Assembly (NCBI RefSeq): GCF_003984645.1
Contig: NZ_RWKI01000006.1
Span: 310,001-374,000, forward strand
Origin: Variovorax sp. MHTC-1
Lineage (GTDB): Bacteria > Pseudomonadota > Gammaproteobacteria > Burkholderiales > Burkholderiaceae_C
DNA: 64,000 nt
Direction of reading: 5' to 3'
Shown here: piece by piece, positions 1 to 8,241 of the stretch
Numbering within the stretch: position 1 is the first letter of the stretch
How the letters are laid out: each line of letters opens with the position of its first letter
The notes under the pieces: generated by a model
Told to the model about the DNA's origin: nothing
Databases searched by the model: none
The model's input: only the letters and a program-made list of their open reading frames with translations
Position numbers and translations under genes: made by a program

Positions 1-1
1 T

Positions 2-409
2 CCGGTGCTGCGGGCGCATTTCGACGCGGCGGCGCGTGAAGAAACCGACCATCTCGCCTGGACGCGACAGCGCCTCGACGAGCTAGGGGCCCACCCGTCG
101 GTGCTGAACCCCCTCTGGTATCTGGGCGCGTTCGGGCTGGGCCTCGTTGCCGGACGGCTCGGCGATCCGCTGAGTCTGGGCTTCGTCGCCGAAACGGAGC
201 GCCAAGTGGAGGCGCACCTGGACGGTCACCTCGGCCGCCTGCCGGCCGGCGACACGGCGTCGCGGGCCGTGATCAACCAGATGAAGCTGGACGAAGCGCG
301 CCACGCAGCGCAGGCATGGAGCGCCGGCGCCCAGGAACTGCCGGCACCGACCAAGGCCCTGATGCGCCTGGCCTCGCGCGTGATGACGACGGTCGCCCAC
401 CGCATCTGA
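2..409 (+). CDS. coq7: Coq7-type demethoxyubiquinone hydroxylase, 3' part
   Basis: This is the C-terminal 135 or so residues of a di-iron hydroxylase of the Coq7 family. The family catalyses the last hydroxylation in ubiquinone synthesis (2-polyprenyl-3-methyl-6-methoxy-1,4-benzoquinol to the demethylated catechol) at the inner membrane. Two ExxH iron-ligand motifs are visible: ETDH near the start of the visible part and EARH in the last third. Between them is the hydrophobic stretch [14 protein letters not shown] that the family uses for membrane association. Full-length relatives are about 205-215 aa, so roughly a third is missing beyond the left edge. The GTG at position 5 is an internal codon, not a start. 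The gene ends 20 bp from the convergent OsmC-type gene. Confidence 0.88.
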   Translation, partial: PVLRAHFDAAAREETDHLAWTRQRLDELGAHPSVLNPLWYLGAFGLGLVAGRLGDPLSLGFVAETERQVEAHLDGHLGRLPAGDTASRAVINQMKLDEARHAAQAWSAGAQELPAPTKALMRLASRVMTTVAHRI

Positions 410-429
410 CCGGGCGAGTCCGGCCGCGC

Positions 430-879
430 TCAGGTTTCGATCAGATCGAAGCTGGTCGTGATCTCGGCGGTCTTGGCCAGCATGATGCTGGCCGAGCAGT
501 AGGTTTCATGACTCAGCGCGATCGCGCGTTCCACGGCGGCGGCAGGTATTCCCTTGCCCGCCACCGTGAAGTGCATGTGGATCTTGGTGAAGACCTTGGG
601 ATCTTTTTCCGCCCTCTCGCTGGTCAGCTTGACGCTGCAGCGCTCGACCTGGTGCCGGCCGCGCTTCAAGATCAGCACCACGTCGTAGGCGGTGCAGCCG
701 CCGGTGCCGGCGAGCACGGTTTCCATAGGCCGGGGCGCGAGGTTCTGTCCGCCGTTCTCCGGCTTGGCCGCATCCGGCGCTCCGTCCATCATCAGGACGT
801 GGCCGCTGCCGGTCTCGGCGACGAAACCCATCGCCGATCGAGCACCCGCGTTGCCGCTCCAACTTACTGTGCATTCCAT
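430..879 (-). CDS. OsmC/Ohr-family protein
   Basis: A 149-aa protein of the OsmC fold, a thiol peroxidase family that usually detoxifies organic hydroperoxides through a redox pair of cysteines. Both expected cysteines are present, in GGCTAYDV and in ETYCSASIM, with the family's helix between them. I chose the ATG at 879 (MECTVSW) because it gives the normal family length and has a GGAG ribosome site about nine bases upstream. The longer reading to 978 adds 33 residues with no family resemblance and runs into the promoter-like region of the small RNA candidate. Many OsmC-family members have unknown substrates, so the peroxide role is family-level inference. The gene converges on coq7. Confidence 0.85.
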   Translation of the reverse strand: MECTVSWSGNAGARSAMGFVAETGSGHVLMMDGAPDAAKPENGGQNLAPRPMETVLAGTGGCTAYDVVLILKRGRHQVERCSVKLTSERAEKDPKVFTKIHMHFTVAGKGIPAAAVERAIALSHETYCSASIMLAKTAEITTSFDLIET

Positions 880-957
880 TTTTTGCAGACTCCAGGGGGT
901 CACGGCGGGGCAAAAAACCACGCCGACGTAGATTTGTGTTGGAAAAGCGTCACCCGC

Positions 958-974
958 TTGTTGCAACGCAACAA
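958..974. promoter_or_regulatory. Palindromic operator, PhbF/PhaR-like
   Basis: A perfect 7-bp inverted repeat, TTGTTGC and GCAACAA, separated by AAC. It contains TG-N-TGC-N3-GCAA, which is the motif I recall for the polyhydroxybutyrate regulator PhbF of Herbaspirillum. It overlaps the -35 element of the promoter at 961-988, the position expected for a repressor site. It could also act on the divergent OsmC gene. The dyad is directly visible; its assignment to a PhbF/PhaR homologue is inference. Confidence 0.5.
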
Positions 975-988
975 ACAAACGATATACT
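961..988 (+). promoter_or_regulatory. Sigma-70-type promoter of the small RNA candidate
   Basis: TTGCAA at 961-966 and TATACT at 983-988 are separated by 16 bp in an A/T-rich island that stands out from the GC-rich surroundings. Transcription would start near 995, just before the first hairpin at 998, and end at the terminator at 1054-1084. No coding start lies between promoter and terminator. Confidence 0.55.
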
Positions 989-994
989 TTATTT

Positions 995-1085
995 CATCGC
1001 ACACGAACGCGTGTGCGCCGGTTGTCTCCTCCACCCTCCCAATTGGTGGATTTAGCCCCGAGCCGCAAGGCCCGGGGCTTTTTTC
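995..1085 (+). ncRNA. Candidate trans-acting small RNA with anti-SD motifs
   Basis: A predicted transcript of about 90 nt with promoter, three hairpins and terminator, and no ORF. Hairpin 1 has an 8-bp perfect stem (998-1005 with 1010-1017). Hairpin 2 has a 6-bp stem TCCACC/GGTGGA (1030-1035 with 1045-1050) whose loop shows CTCCC. Hairpin 3 is the terminator at 1054-1079. The pyrimidine-rich tract between hairpins 1 and 2 reads CTCCTCC (1026-1032), complementary to a Shine-Dalgarno sequence, and CCCTCCC follows at 1034-1040. This layout resembles the CcsR class of alphaproteobacterial stress RNAs, which carry CCUCCUCCC loops, but I do not claim homology. An alternative is that the region is only a leader of ilvA with an attenuator-like terminator, since ilvA starts 46 bp after it. 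Confidence 0.55.
1054..1084 (+). terminator. Rho-independent terminator
   Basis: An 11-position stem (1054-1064 with 1069-1079, one A-C mismatch) closed by a GCAA tetraloop and followed by a run of six T. It lies 47 bp upstream of the ilvA start codon. It therefore ends a transcript that begins upstream, most likely the small RNA candidate. Confidence 0.8.
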
Positions 1086-1130
1086 TTGGGGCTGCCTGCC
1101 TCGGTGCCGCAGGCCTATGATCGCGGCCCT

Positions 1131-2684
1131 ATGCCCAAGCCGACAGCGCCGCTCACCCCCGCCGATTACCTGAAGAAGATCCTCACCGCCCGCGTCTACG
1201 ACGTCGCGGTGGAGTCCGCGCTCGAACCGGCGCGCGCCTTGAGCGCGCGGCTGGGCAACACCGTACTGCTCAAGCGCGAGGATCAGCAACCGGTCTTCAG
1301 CTTCAAGCTGCGCGGCGCGTACAACAAGCTGGCACAGTTGAGCGCCGAACAGCTCGCCAAGGGCGTGATCTGCGCGTCGGCCGGCAACCATGCCCAGGGG
1401 GTGGCGCTCGGCGCCCACAAACTGGGCGCGCGGGCCGTGGTGGTGATGCCGGTGACCACGCCCCAGCTCAAGATCGACGCGGTGCGCGCGCTCGGCGGCG
1501 AAGTGCAGCTGCATGGCGACAGCTATTCCGATGCCTACGTGTACGCCCTCGAACAGCAGAAGATGCACGGGCTGACCTTCGTGCATCCCTTCGACGATCC
1601 CGACGTGATCGCGGGCCAGGGCACGATCGCGATGGAGATCCTGCGCCAGCACCAGGGTCCGCTCGATGCGGTGTTCGTCGCCATCGGCGGCGGCGGCTTG
1701 ATCGCAGGCGTCGCCAACTACATCAAGGCCGTGCGGCCCGAGATCAAGGTGATCGGCGTCCAGATGAACGACTCGGACGCGATGATGCAATCGGTCGCGG
1801 CCCGCCAACGCGTGACGCTCCCCGATGTCGGCCTGTTTTCCGACGGCACCGCGGTCAAGCTGGTCGGCGAGGAAACCTTCCGTGTCGCCAGCGACCTGGT
1901 GGACGAGTTCATCACGGTCGACACCGATGCCGTCTGCGCCGGCATCAAGGACGTGTTCATAGACACCCGCAGCATCGTCGAGCCCGCCGGTGCGCTCGCG
2001 GTGGCCGCGATCAAGCAGTATGTCGAGGCGCACGGCACGCGCGGCGAGACCTATGCGGCCATCCTCTGCGGCGCCAACATGAACTTCGACCGGCTGCGCT
2101 TCGTGGCCGAGCGCGCCGAGGTGGGCGAGGAGCGCGAGGCGCTGTTCGCAGTGACGATCCCGGAGGAACGCGGCAGCTTTCGCCGCTTCTGCGAACTGGT
2201 CGGCCAGCTGCCGGGCGCATCACGCAGCGTGACCGAGTTCAACTACCGCATCAGCGATGCCAGGGAAGCGCACGTGTTCGTGGGGTTGACCACGACAGCG
2301 CGCGGCGAATCGAAGACGATCGCCGACACCTTCATTGCGCACGGTTTCGGCGCCATCGACCTCACGCACGACGAACTCGCGAAGGAGCACATCCGCCACA
2401 TGGTCGGCGGCCGCACCGGCCTGGCGCACGACGAGCGGCTCCTGCGCTTCGTGTTTCCCGAACGCCCCGGCGCCCTGCTGAAGTTCCTGAGCCTCATGCG
2501 GCCGACCTGGAACATCAGCCTCTTCCACTACCGCAACCAAGGCGCCGACTACGGCCGCATCCTGGTCGGGCTGCAGGTCCCGGCGGCCGACCATGCCGCG
2601 TTCGACGAATTCCTCCGGACGCTCGGCTATCCCTTCGTGGAGGAAACCGCCAACCCGGTCTACCGATTGTTCCTGCAGGCCTGA
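1131..2684 (+). CDS. ilvA: Threonine ammonia-lyase, biosynthetic
   Basis: PLP-dependent deamination of threonine to 2-oxobutanoate, the first committed step of isoleucine synthesis, in the cytosol. The protein is 517 aa, the long biosynthetic type. The catalytic domain carries the Schiff-base lysine in SFKLRGAY (about K59) and the phosphate-binding GGGG loop at about 186-189. The last 190 residues form two ACT-like regulatory repeats, recognisable from EERGSFRRFCEL and FPERPGALLKFL, which in this family bind isoleucine and valine. The ATG at 1131 gives the family length; the longer reading to 1086 would begin inside the terminator's T-run. No gene partner follows; the next gene is convergent. 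Confidence 0.95.
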   Translation: MPKPTAPLTPADYLKKILTARVYDVAVESALEPARALSARLGNTVLLKREDQQPVFSFKLRGAYNKLAQLSAEQLAKGVICASAGNHAQGVALGAHKLGARAVVVMPVTTPQLKIDAVRALGGEVQLHGDSYSDAYVYALEQQKMHGLTFVHPFDDPDVIAGQGTIAMEILRQHQGPLDAVFVAIGGGGLIAGVANYIKAVRPEIKVIGVQMNDSDAMMQSVAARQRVTLPDVGLFSDGTAVKLVGEETFRVASDLVDEFITVDTDAVCAGIKDVFIDTRSIVEPAGALAVAAIKQYVEAHGTRGETYAAILCGANMNFDRLRFVAERAEVGEEREALFAVTIPEERGSFRRFCELVGQLPGASRSVTEFNYRISDAREAHVFVGLTTTARGESKTIADTFIAHGFGAIDLTHDELAKEHIRHMVGGRTGLAHDERLLRFVFPERPGALLKFLSLMRPTWNISLFHYRNQGADYGRILVGLQVPAADHAAFDEFLRTLGYPFVEETANPVYRLFLQA

Positions 2685-2699
2685 GGCCCGGCCGGCGCC

Positions 2700-3218
2700 T
2701 CAGCGCGGCGGAGCTGGCGCCACCACAGGCGGCGGAGCGCCAGGCACCGCAGGCGGCGGATTCGCGGCCAGCGGTCTCACCGGCAGCTGCAATGTGAAGG
2801 CCGGCGCCGAATCGACGCTCGCACCCAGGGCTGCGGCGCGCGTGCTCACGGACTGCAGCACATAGCCGTCCGCCACCTTGGCACCGACACGGAATGGCCG
2901 CGGCGGCTTGCCGTCGACGGCGATCAGCGCAGCGCCCTGCTGATCGGTGTCGGCCACGACCCCCTGCAGCACGAAGCGGCTTGCCGCATCGGGCGTTGCC
3001 GCGACCACGGCCTGGCTGGGCACCGCACCCAGTATTTGCGCCACCGCCGCGGAGTCCACGGTCAACGACGCGCCGGTGCTCACCGCAGGAGGTGCGACGG
3101 CATCGGACGGCGCCATCAGCCGCAGCCCCCAGAACACGATGCTCGCAGCCGCAAGCGCCCAAAGGCCGGTCGTCGCGATAGCCGACGGCCAGCGGGCGGG
3201 TGCATAGGGAACTGACAT
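2700..3218 (-). CDS. gspC: Type II secretion GspC-like protein, short form
   Basis: A 172-aa inner-membrane protein with one N-terminal membrane segment (about residues 16-32) and a periplasmic part. The region around FVLQGVVADTDQQGAALIAVDGKPPRPFRVG matches the homology region of GspC, which couples the inner-membrane platform to the secretin. The C-terminal 45 or so residues are Pro/Ala-rich (PPPAVPGAPPPVVAPAPP), and there is no PDZ or coiled-coil domain of the kind that follows in canonical GspC (about 270-300 aa). It lies on the opposite strand to the other gsp genes, 82 bp from the gspG start. An operon role is therefore supported by position rather than co-transcription. Confidence 0.75.
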   Translation of the reverse strand: MSVPYAPARWPSAIATTGLWALAAASIVFWGLRLMAPSDAVAPPAVSTGASLTVDSAAVAQILGAVPSQAVVAATPDAASRFVLQGVVADTDQQGAALIAVDGKPPRPFRVGAKVADGYVLQSVSTRAAALGASVDSAPAFTLQLPVRPLAANPPPAVPGAPPPVVAPAPPR

Positions 3219-3249
3219 GGGGCCGGATTATCATTCAGCCAATGCCGCA

Positions 3250-3280
3250 AGGCCCGCTTCTTTTGAGGCCCGCTTCTTTT
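3250..3280 (+). repeat. Tandem 15-bp duplication
   Basis: AGGCCCGCTTCTTTT occurs at 3250-3264 and again at 3266-3280, separated by one G. It lies in the 82-bp gap between the divergent gspC-like gene and gspG, upstream of the gspG start codon. It therefore sits where promoter or leader sequence is expected. Confidence 0.9.
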
Positions 3281-3300
3281 TGATCCCCTTCCCACCTTTC

Positions 3301-3741
3301 ATGCCACTTTCTCACCGCCCCATTACGCGCGCCCTGCAGCGCGGCTTCACGCTGATCGAGCTGATGGTCGTGCTGGTCATCATCGGCGTGCTGGCGGCCT
3401 TGATCGTGCCGAACGTGATCGAACGCGCCGACGATGCACGCGTCACCGCCGCCAAGACCGACGTCAACAACCTCATGCAGGCGCTCAAGCTCTATCGGCT
3501 CGACAACCAGCGCTACCCCACATCGGAACAAGGCCTGCAGGCACTGCTCACCCGCCCCACCAGCGGCCCTGCCGCACCCAACTGGAAGCCCTATGTCGAA
3601 AAGCTGCCGAACGACCCCTGGGGCCGGCCTTACCAGTACATGAACCCGGGCCTCAAGGGCGAGATCGACGTGCTTTCGCTCGGCGCCGACGGCCAGGCCG
3701 GCGGCGAAGGCAAGAATGCCGACATCGGCAGCTGGCAATAA
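3301..3741 (+). CDS. gspG: Type II secretion major pseudopilin GspG
   Basis: The main subunit of the periplasmic pseudopilus that drives substrates through the secretin. The 146-aa precursor has a 15-residue leader ending in RG|FTLIELM, so cleavage and N-methylation occur at Phe16, with Glu20 as the conserved Glu+5. The hydrophobic helix covers about residues 16-38. The C-terminal part keeps the family signatures YRLDNQRYPTSEQGL and NDPWGRPYQY and the calcium-loop region LSLGADGQAGGEG. The ATG at 3301 gives a normal leader; the longer reading to 3217 would place 28 extra residues ahead of it. Its 3' end overlaps gspH by 26 bp. Confidence 0.95.
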   Translation: MPLSHRPITRALQRGFTLIELMVVLVIIGVLAALIVPNVIERADDARVTAAKTDVNNLMQALKLYRLDNQRYPTSEQGLQALLTRPTSGPAAPNWKPYVEKLPNDPWGRPYQYMNPGLKGEIDVLSLGADGQAGGEGKNADIGSWQ

Positions 3742-4219
3742 GCGCTGCGGCCCTCGCTCCGACAGCGCCCGCCGCCGCACCGGCGGTTTCACGCTGCTCG
3801 AACTGCTGGTGGTGCTTGCGATCATCGCGCTCGCCACGGCCGGCGTCGGGCTCGCGCTGCGCGATTCGGGCCAGGCCACGCTCGATCGCGAAGCCGAGCG
3901 CCTCGCGGCGCTGCTCGAATCGGCACGCGCGCAATCGCGTGCCAGCGGCATCGCGGTGCGCTGGCGTCCGACGCCCCAAGGCCCCGGCAACTTCATCTTC
4001 GACGGCCTGCAGCCCGGCACGCTGCCGACCGCCTGGCTCGCCGACGGCATCGCGGCGCAACCCCTGGCCGCCGACGGTTCCGCGGTCCCGGCGCTGCAGC
4101 TGGGGCCCGAACCGATCATCGCGGCGCAGCAGGTGCTGCTGACCGCCGATGGTCCGCCGGTGCGCAGCCTGCGCATCGGCACCGACGGGCTGCGGCCTTT
4201 CACGGTGGTCGCGCCATGA
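3716..4219 (+). CDS. gspH: Type II secretion minor pseudopilin GspH
   Basis: A minor pseudopilin of 167 aa. The prepilin leader is long (24 residues), ending GG|FTLLELLVVLAIIA, with the Glu+5 in place. The rest is a short beta-rich globular domain typical of GspH/FimT proteins. The first ATG lies inside the end of gspG (26-bp overlap), which suggests translational coupling. No other start codon precedes the cleavage site. The stop overlaps the gspI start by ATGA at 4216-4219. Confidence 0.85.
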   Translation: MPTSAAGNKRCGPRSDSARRRTGGFTLLELLVVLAIIALATAGVGLALRDSGQATLDREAERLAALLESARAQSRASGIAVRWRPTPQGPGNFIFDGLQPGTLPTAWLADGIAAQPLAADGSAVPALQLGPEPIIAAQQVLLTADGPPVRSLRIGTDGLRPFTVVAP

Positions 4220-4581
4220 CCGGGCGCCGGCAGGCAGGTTTCACGCTGATCGAAGTGCTGGTCGCACTCGGCATCGTTGCGATCGCACTGATGGCCGGCT
4301 CGCAGGCCACGATGGCGCTCACGCGCAACGCGCAGCGCCAGTCGGATCTGCTGCTCGCGCAGCTCTGCGCCGAAAACGAACTGATCAAGGCCCGGCTCGC
4401 GCGCCAGTTGCCGGCGGTCGGCGATGCCGGCCTGGTCTGCACCCAGGCCAACGTGAGCTTCGCCGTCACCATCTCGACCACGCCCACCCTGAACCCGAAC
4501 TTCCGCCGCGTCGACGTCCAGGTACGCGATGCGGTTGACGCGCCGGTGCTGCGCCTGTCCACTGTCGTGGGACGCTACTGA
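4216..4581 (+). CDS. gspI: Type II secretion minor pseudopilin GspI
   Basis: A 121-aa minor pseudopilin with an 8-residue leader, AG|FTLIEVLVALGIV, followed by the hydrophobic helix with the family pattern of Ala and Met. GspI nucleates the tip complex with GspJ and GspK. It starts in an ATGA overlap with gspH and ends overlapping the gspJ start by one base (TGATG), so all these pseudopilins are likely translated as a coupled block. Confidence 0.9.
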   Translation: MTGRRQAGFTLIEVLVALGIVAIALMAGSQATMALTRNAQRQSDLLLAQLCAENELIKARLARQLPAVGDAGLVCTQANVSFAVTISTTPTLNPNFRRVDVQVRDAVDAPVLRLSTVVGRY

Positions 4582-5242
4582 TGCGCAGATCCAAGGGCTT
4601 CACGCTGATCGAGCTGTTGGTCGCGATCGCGGTGATGGCGCTGCTCGCGCTGGTGAGCTGGCGCGGCCTGGAGGGCATGGCGCGCGCGCAGGCCCTGAAC
4701 CGCGAACGAGGCGACGCCATGCTCACGCTGCAGGCCGCGCTGTCGCAATGGAATGCGGATCTCGATGCCACGACGGCGCTGACGCAGATCCGGCCCATGG
4801 ACTGGGACGGCCGCGTGCTGCGCCTCACGCGGCGCAGCACCGACACCGCCCAATCGGTGGTCTATGTGGTCGCCTGGACCCTGCGCGCCGATGCCGCCGT
4901 GGGCGCGCGCTGGCAGCGCTGGCAATCGCCCGGCATCACCACCCGCGTCGAATGGCAGCAAGCCTGGGACCGCGCCGCCGCATGGGGCCAGGATGGCGGC
5001 AGCAGCACGGGCTCCGGCAGCGAGCTGCGCGGTGCAGAGCTCGGACTGATGCCGGTCGAGGCCTGGCAGCTCTACTACTTCCGCAACGACAGCTGGACTC
5101 CGGCCGTCGGCGCCGAGGTGCTCGGCACAGGCACGCCCCTGCCCGACGGCGTGCGCCTGGTCCTGAGCCTGCCTCCCGGCCAGGGGCTTGCCGGGCTGCT
5201 GACCCGCGACTGGCTGCGGCCCACCGCCATGGCGCCCAAATC

Positions 5243-5246
<4 letters not shown>
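4581..5246 (+). CDS. gspJ: Type II secretion minor pseudopilin GspJ
   Basis: A 221-aa minor pseudopilin of the tip complex. The leader is 6 residues (KG|FTLIELLVAIAVMALL), and the globular domain keeps the family's SWRGLEGM and VRLVLSLPPGQG regions. Start and stop both overlap neighbours (TGATG with gspI; ATGA with gspK at 5243-5246). Confidence 0.9.
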
Positions 5247-6325
<1,079 letters not shown>

Positions 6326-6373
6326 AGCAGAAACTTTTAGTCACGCATATAAGATAAAAAGCACGGGAGCGCC

Positions 6374-6431
6374 CACGCCACGGGCGTGACGCGCTATCAA
6401 ATATGTAGCGGGTGGATGTGAACCATCCACC
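6374..6431 (+). other. Three adjacent hairpins in the gspK-gspL gap
   Basis: Stem 1 is CACGCC/GGCGTG (6374-6379 with 6383-6388, loop ACG). Stem 2 is CGCTA/TAGCG (6392-6396 with 6406-6410). Stem 3 is GGTGGATG/CATCCACC (6411-6418 with 6424-6431, loop TGAAC). Stems 2 and 3 abut directly. An A/T-rich stretch precedes them at about 6331-6360, and gspL starts at 6459. This could be a processing or stability element of the gsp transcript, or remnants of short palindromic repeats; no T-run follows, so it does not look like a terminator. Confidence 0.6.
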
Positions 6432-6458
6432 TACAATGACCACCCCTCACCGATCGCC

Positions 6459-7667
6459 ATGGCCTTATTGCTCGTCACCGTCCCGCCCCCGCCCGCTCCC
6501 GCCGGCGGCGAGTACGGCTGGGCGGTCTGGTCCAGCGACGGCCGCAAGCTGCGGTCTCAGGGAAGCGCGCCGCCGGCCCTGCTGCCGAGCGGGGACGAAG
6601 TGATCCTGGGCGTGCCTGCGGCCGCCCTCTCCTGGCATCAGGTCACGCTGCCGCAGGGCAGCATGAGCGGTGCCGTGCGCGTGCGCTCGGTGCTCAACGG
6701 CCTGCTCGAAGACCGGCTGCTCGATGAACCCGAGCTGCTGCATTTCGCGCTGGAGCCCGGCGCACGAGCCGCCACGCCCGCATGGGTGGCGGCCTGCAAC
6801 CGGATCTGGCTGCGCAGCGTGGTGCAGGCCCTCGAAGCCGCCGGCCGCCGCGTCACGCGCATCGTTCCCGAATTCGCGCCGCAGCCGGCCGGCGCAGCCC
6901 CGATGGTCTTCGCGATCGGCGAGCCGGACGCCGCGCAGCTCGTGATCTGCGATACCCAGGGGGTGACCGCCCTGCCGCTCGACGGTGCCGGCGTTGCGCT
7001 GCTCGGCACGCCCCCCGAAGGCACGACGATGCTGGCAGAACCTGCGGTGGCCGAACAGGCCGAAAGCCTGCTCGGGCGCCGCGTGCCGATCGTCAAGCCG
7101 GCGGCACGCTGGCTGCAGGCCAGCCGCTCGCCGTGGGACCTTGCGCAATTCGACCTGGCGTCCACCGGCCGCGCCCGCGCGAGCAAGAAGCTGGCAGGGA
7201 TCTGGCGAGCCGCATGGCACGAGCCCGAGTGGCGTGCGGCGCGCTGGGGCGCGCTGGTCCTGGTGCTGGCCCAGCTCATCGGCCTCAATGCCTGGGCCTG
7301 GAAGGAGCGCAGCGCGCTCGACGGCAAGCGCGCCGCGGTGAACAGCATCCTCAGGCAGACTTTCCCGTCGGTGCAGCTGGTGGTCGATGCCCCGGTGCAG
7401 ATGGCACGCGAAGTCGCCTCCCTGCAGCAGGCCACCGGCGGTGTTGCCGCAGCCGATTTCGAACCCATGCTGGGCGTGCTCGCAAGCAGCCTGCCGCCCG
7501 GCCGCGTGCCCAATGCCATCGACTACAGCGCCGGCCAGTTGCGGCTTCGCGGCCTGGGCTTGAAGCCCGCGGAGGCAGACAGCCTCTCGGCCACGCTGTC
7601 CGCGCGCGGCTACAGCGCGCGCAGCGAAGGCGATCTGCTGCTGGTCCAGGCAGAGGCCGCGCGATGA
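6459..7667 (+). CDS. gspL: Type II secretion platform protein GspL
   Basis: A 402-aa bitopic inner-membrane protein. In this family the cytoplasmic actin-like domain binds the ATPase GspE and the periplasmic domain pairs with GspM. The N-terminal 240 residues match the cytoplasmic domain (regions around VRVRSVLNGLLEDRLLDEPE and the terminal VPIVKPAARWLQ). One membrane segment is near residues 262-280 (WGALVLVLAQLIGLNAWAW), followed by a ferredoxin-like periplasmic domain. The ATG at 6459 is preceded by a structured 133-bp leader rather than an obvious strong ribosome site. The gene ends in an ATGA overlap with gspM. Confidence 0.88.
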   Translation: MALLLVTVPPPPAPAGGEYGWAVWSSDGRKLRSQGSAPPALLPSGDEVILGVPAAALSWHQVTLPQGSMSGAVRVRSVLNGLLEDRLLDEPELLHFALEPGARAATPAWVAACNRIWLRSVVQALEAAGRRVTRIVPEFAPQPAGAAPMVFAIGEPDAAQLVICDTQGVTALPLDGAGVALLGTPPEGTTMLAEPAVAEQAESLLGRRVPIVKPAARWLQASRSPWDLAQFDLASTGRARASKKLAGIWRAAWHEPEWRAARWGALVLVLAQLIGLNAWAWKERSALDGKRAAVNSILRQTFPSVQLVVDAPVQMAREVASLQQATGGVAAADFEPMLGVLASSLPPGRVPNAIDYSAGQLRLRGLGLKPAEADSLSATLSARGYSARSEGDLLLVQAEAAR

Positions 7668-8227
7668 ACAGCTGGCTCGAATCCCTCGAAGCACGCTGGC
7701 AGGCCTGGTGGCCCGAACTCGAGCCGCGCGAGCAGCGCATGATCGCGATCGCCGCCGCGCTGGTGGTGCTTGCCCTGCTCTGGTGGGTAATGCTGGCGCC
7801 CGCGCTGCGCACGCTGTCGTCGGCGCCGGCCGAGCATGCAAGACTCGATGCCCAACTGCAGCAGATGACCAGCCTGCAGACGCAAGCCAAGGCTCTGCAG
7901 TCCCAGCCGCGCGCCAGCCGCGACGACGCCATGCGTGCGCTCGAAACCTCGGTGCGCCAGAGCTTCGGGCCCAACGCCCAGATGCAGCCGGCCGCCGCCG
8001 GCGAAGGCGTGACGATCGCCATGCGCGCCACCCCTGCCGACACGCTCGCCCAATGGCTGGCACAGGCACGCAGCAATGCGCGCGCCGTGCCGCGCGAGGC
8101 GCATCTGACGCGCACCGCGCAAGGCGCTCCGGCCGCCACTCCTCCTGCCGCCGCAGCCGCCGCAGGTGCCGAGCCTTCCGTCGTGCGCTGGAACGGCACG
8201 CTGGTCATGGGCCTGCCGGCCCGTTGA
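7664..8227 (+). CDS. gspM: Type II secretion platform protein GspM
   Basis: A 187-aa partner of GspL. A short cytoplasmic N-terminus (EPREQRMI) leads into one membrane segment (about residues 26-45, IAIAAALVVLALLWWVMLAP). A coiled-coil-prone stretch (about 55-90) and a small periplasmic domain with an Ala/Pro-rich linker follow. The ATGA overlap at 7664-7667 couples it to gspL. Confidence 0.88.
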   Translation: MNSWLESLEARWQAWWPELEPREQRMIAIAAALVVLALLWWVMLAPALRTLSSAPAEHARLDAQLQQMTSLQTQAKALQSQPRASRDDAMRALETSVRQSFGPNAQMQPAAAGEGVTIAMRATPADTLAQWLAQARSNARAVPREAHLTRTAQGAPAATPPAAAAAAGAEPSVVRWNGTLVMGLPAR

Positions 8228-8241
8228 GCACCGTCACCACC

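Noticed and set aside
880..957. Additional residues upstream of the OsmC start (reading to 978)
   Set aside because: They would be encoded by promoter-like A/T-rich sequence and make the protein longer than the family.
6432..6437. TACAAT as a -10 element for gspL
   Set aside because: The hexamer is good, but 17 bp upstream there is only GC-rich stem sequence with no -35 resemblance, so I did not call a promoter.
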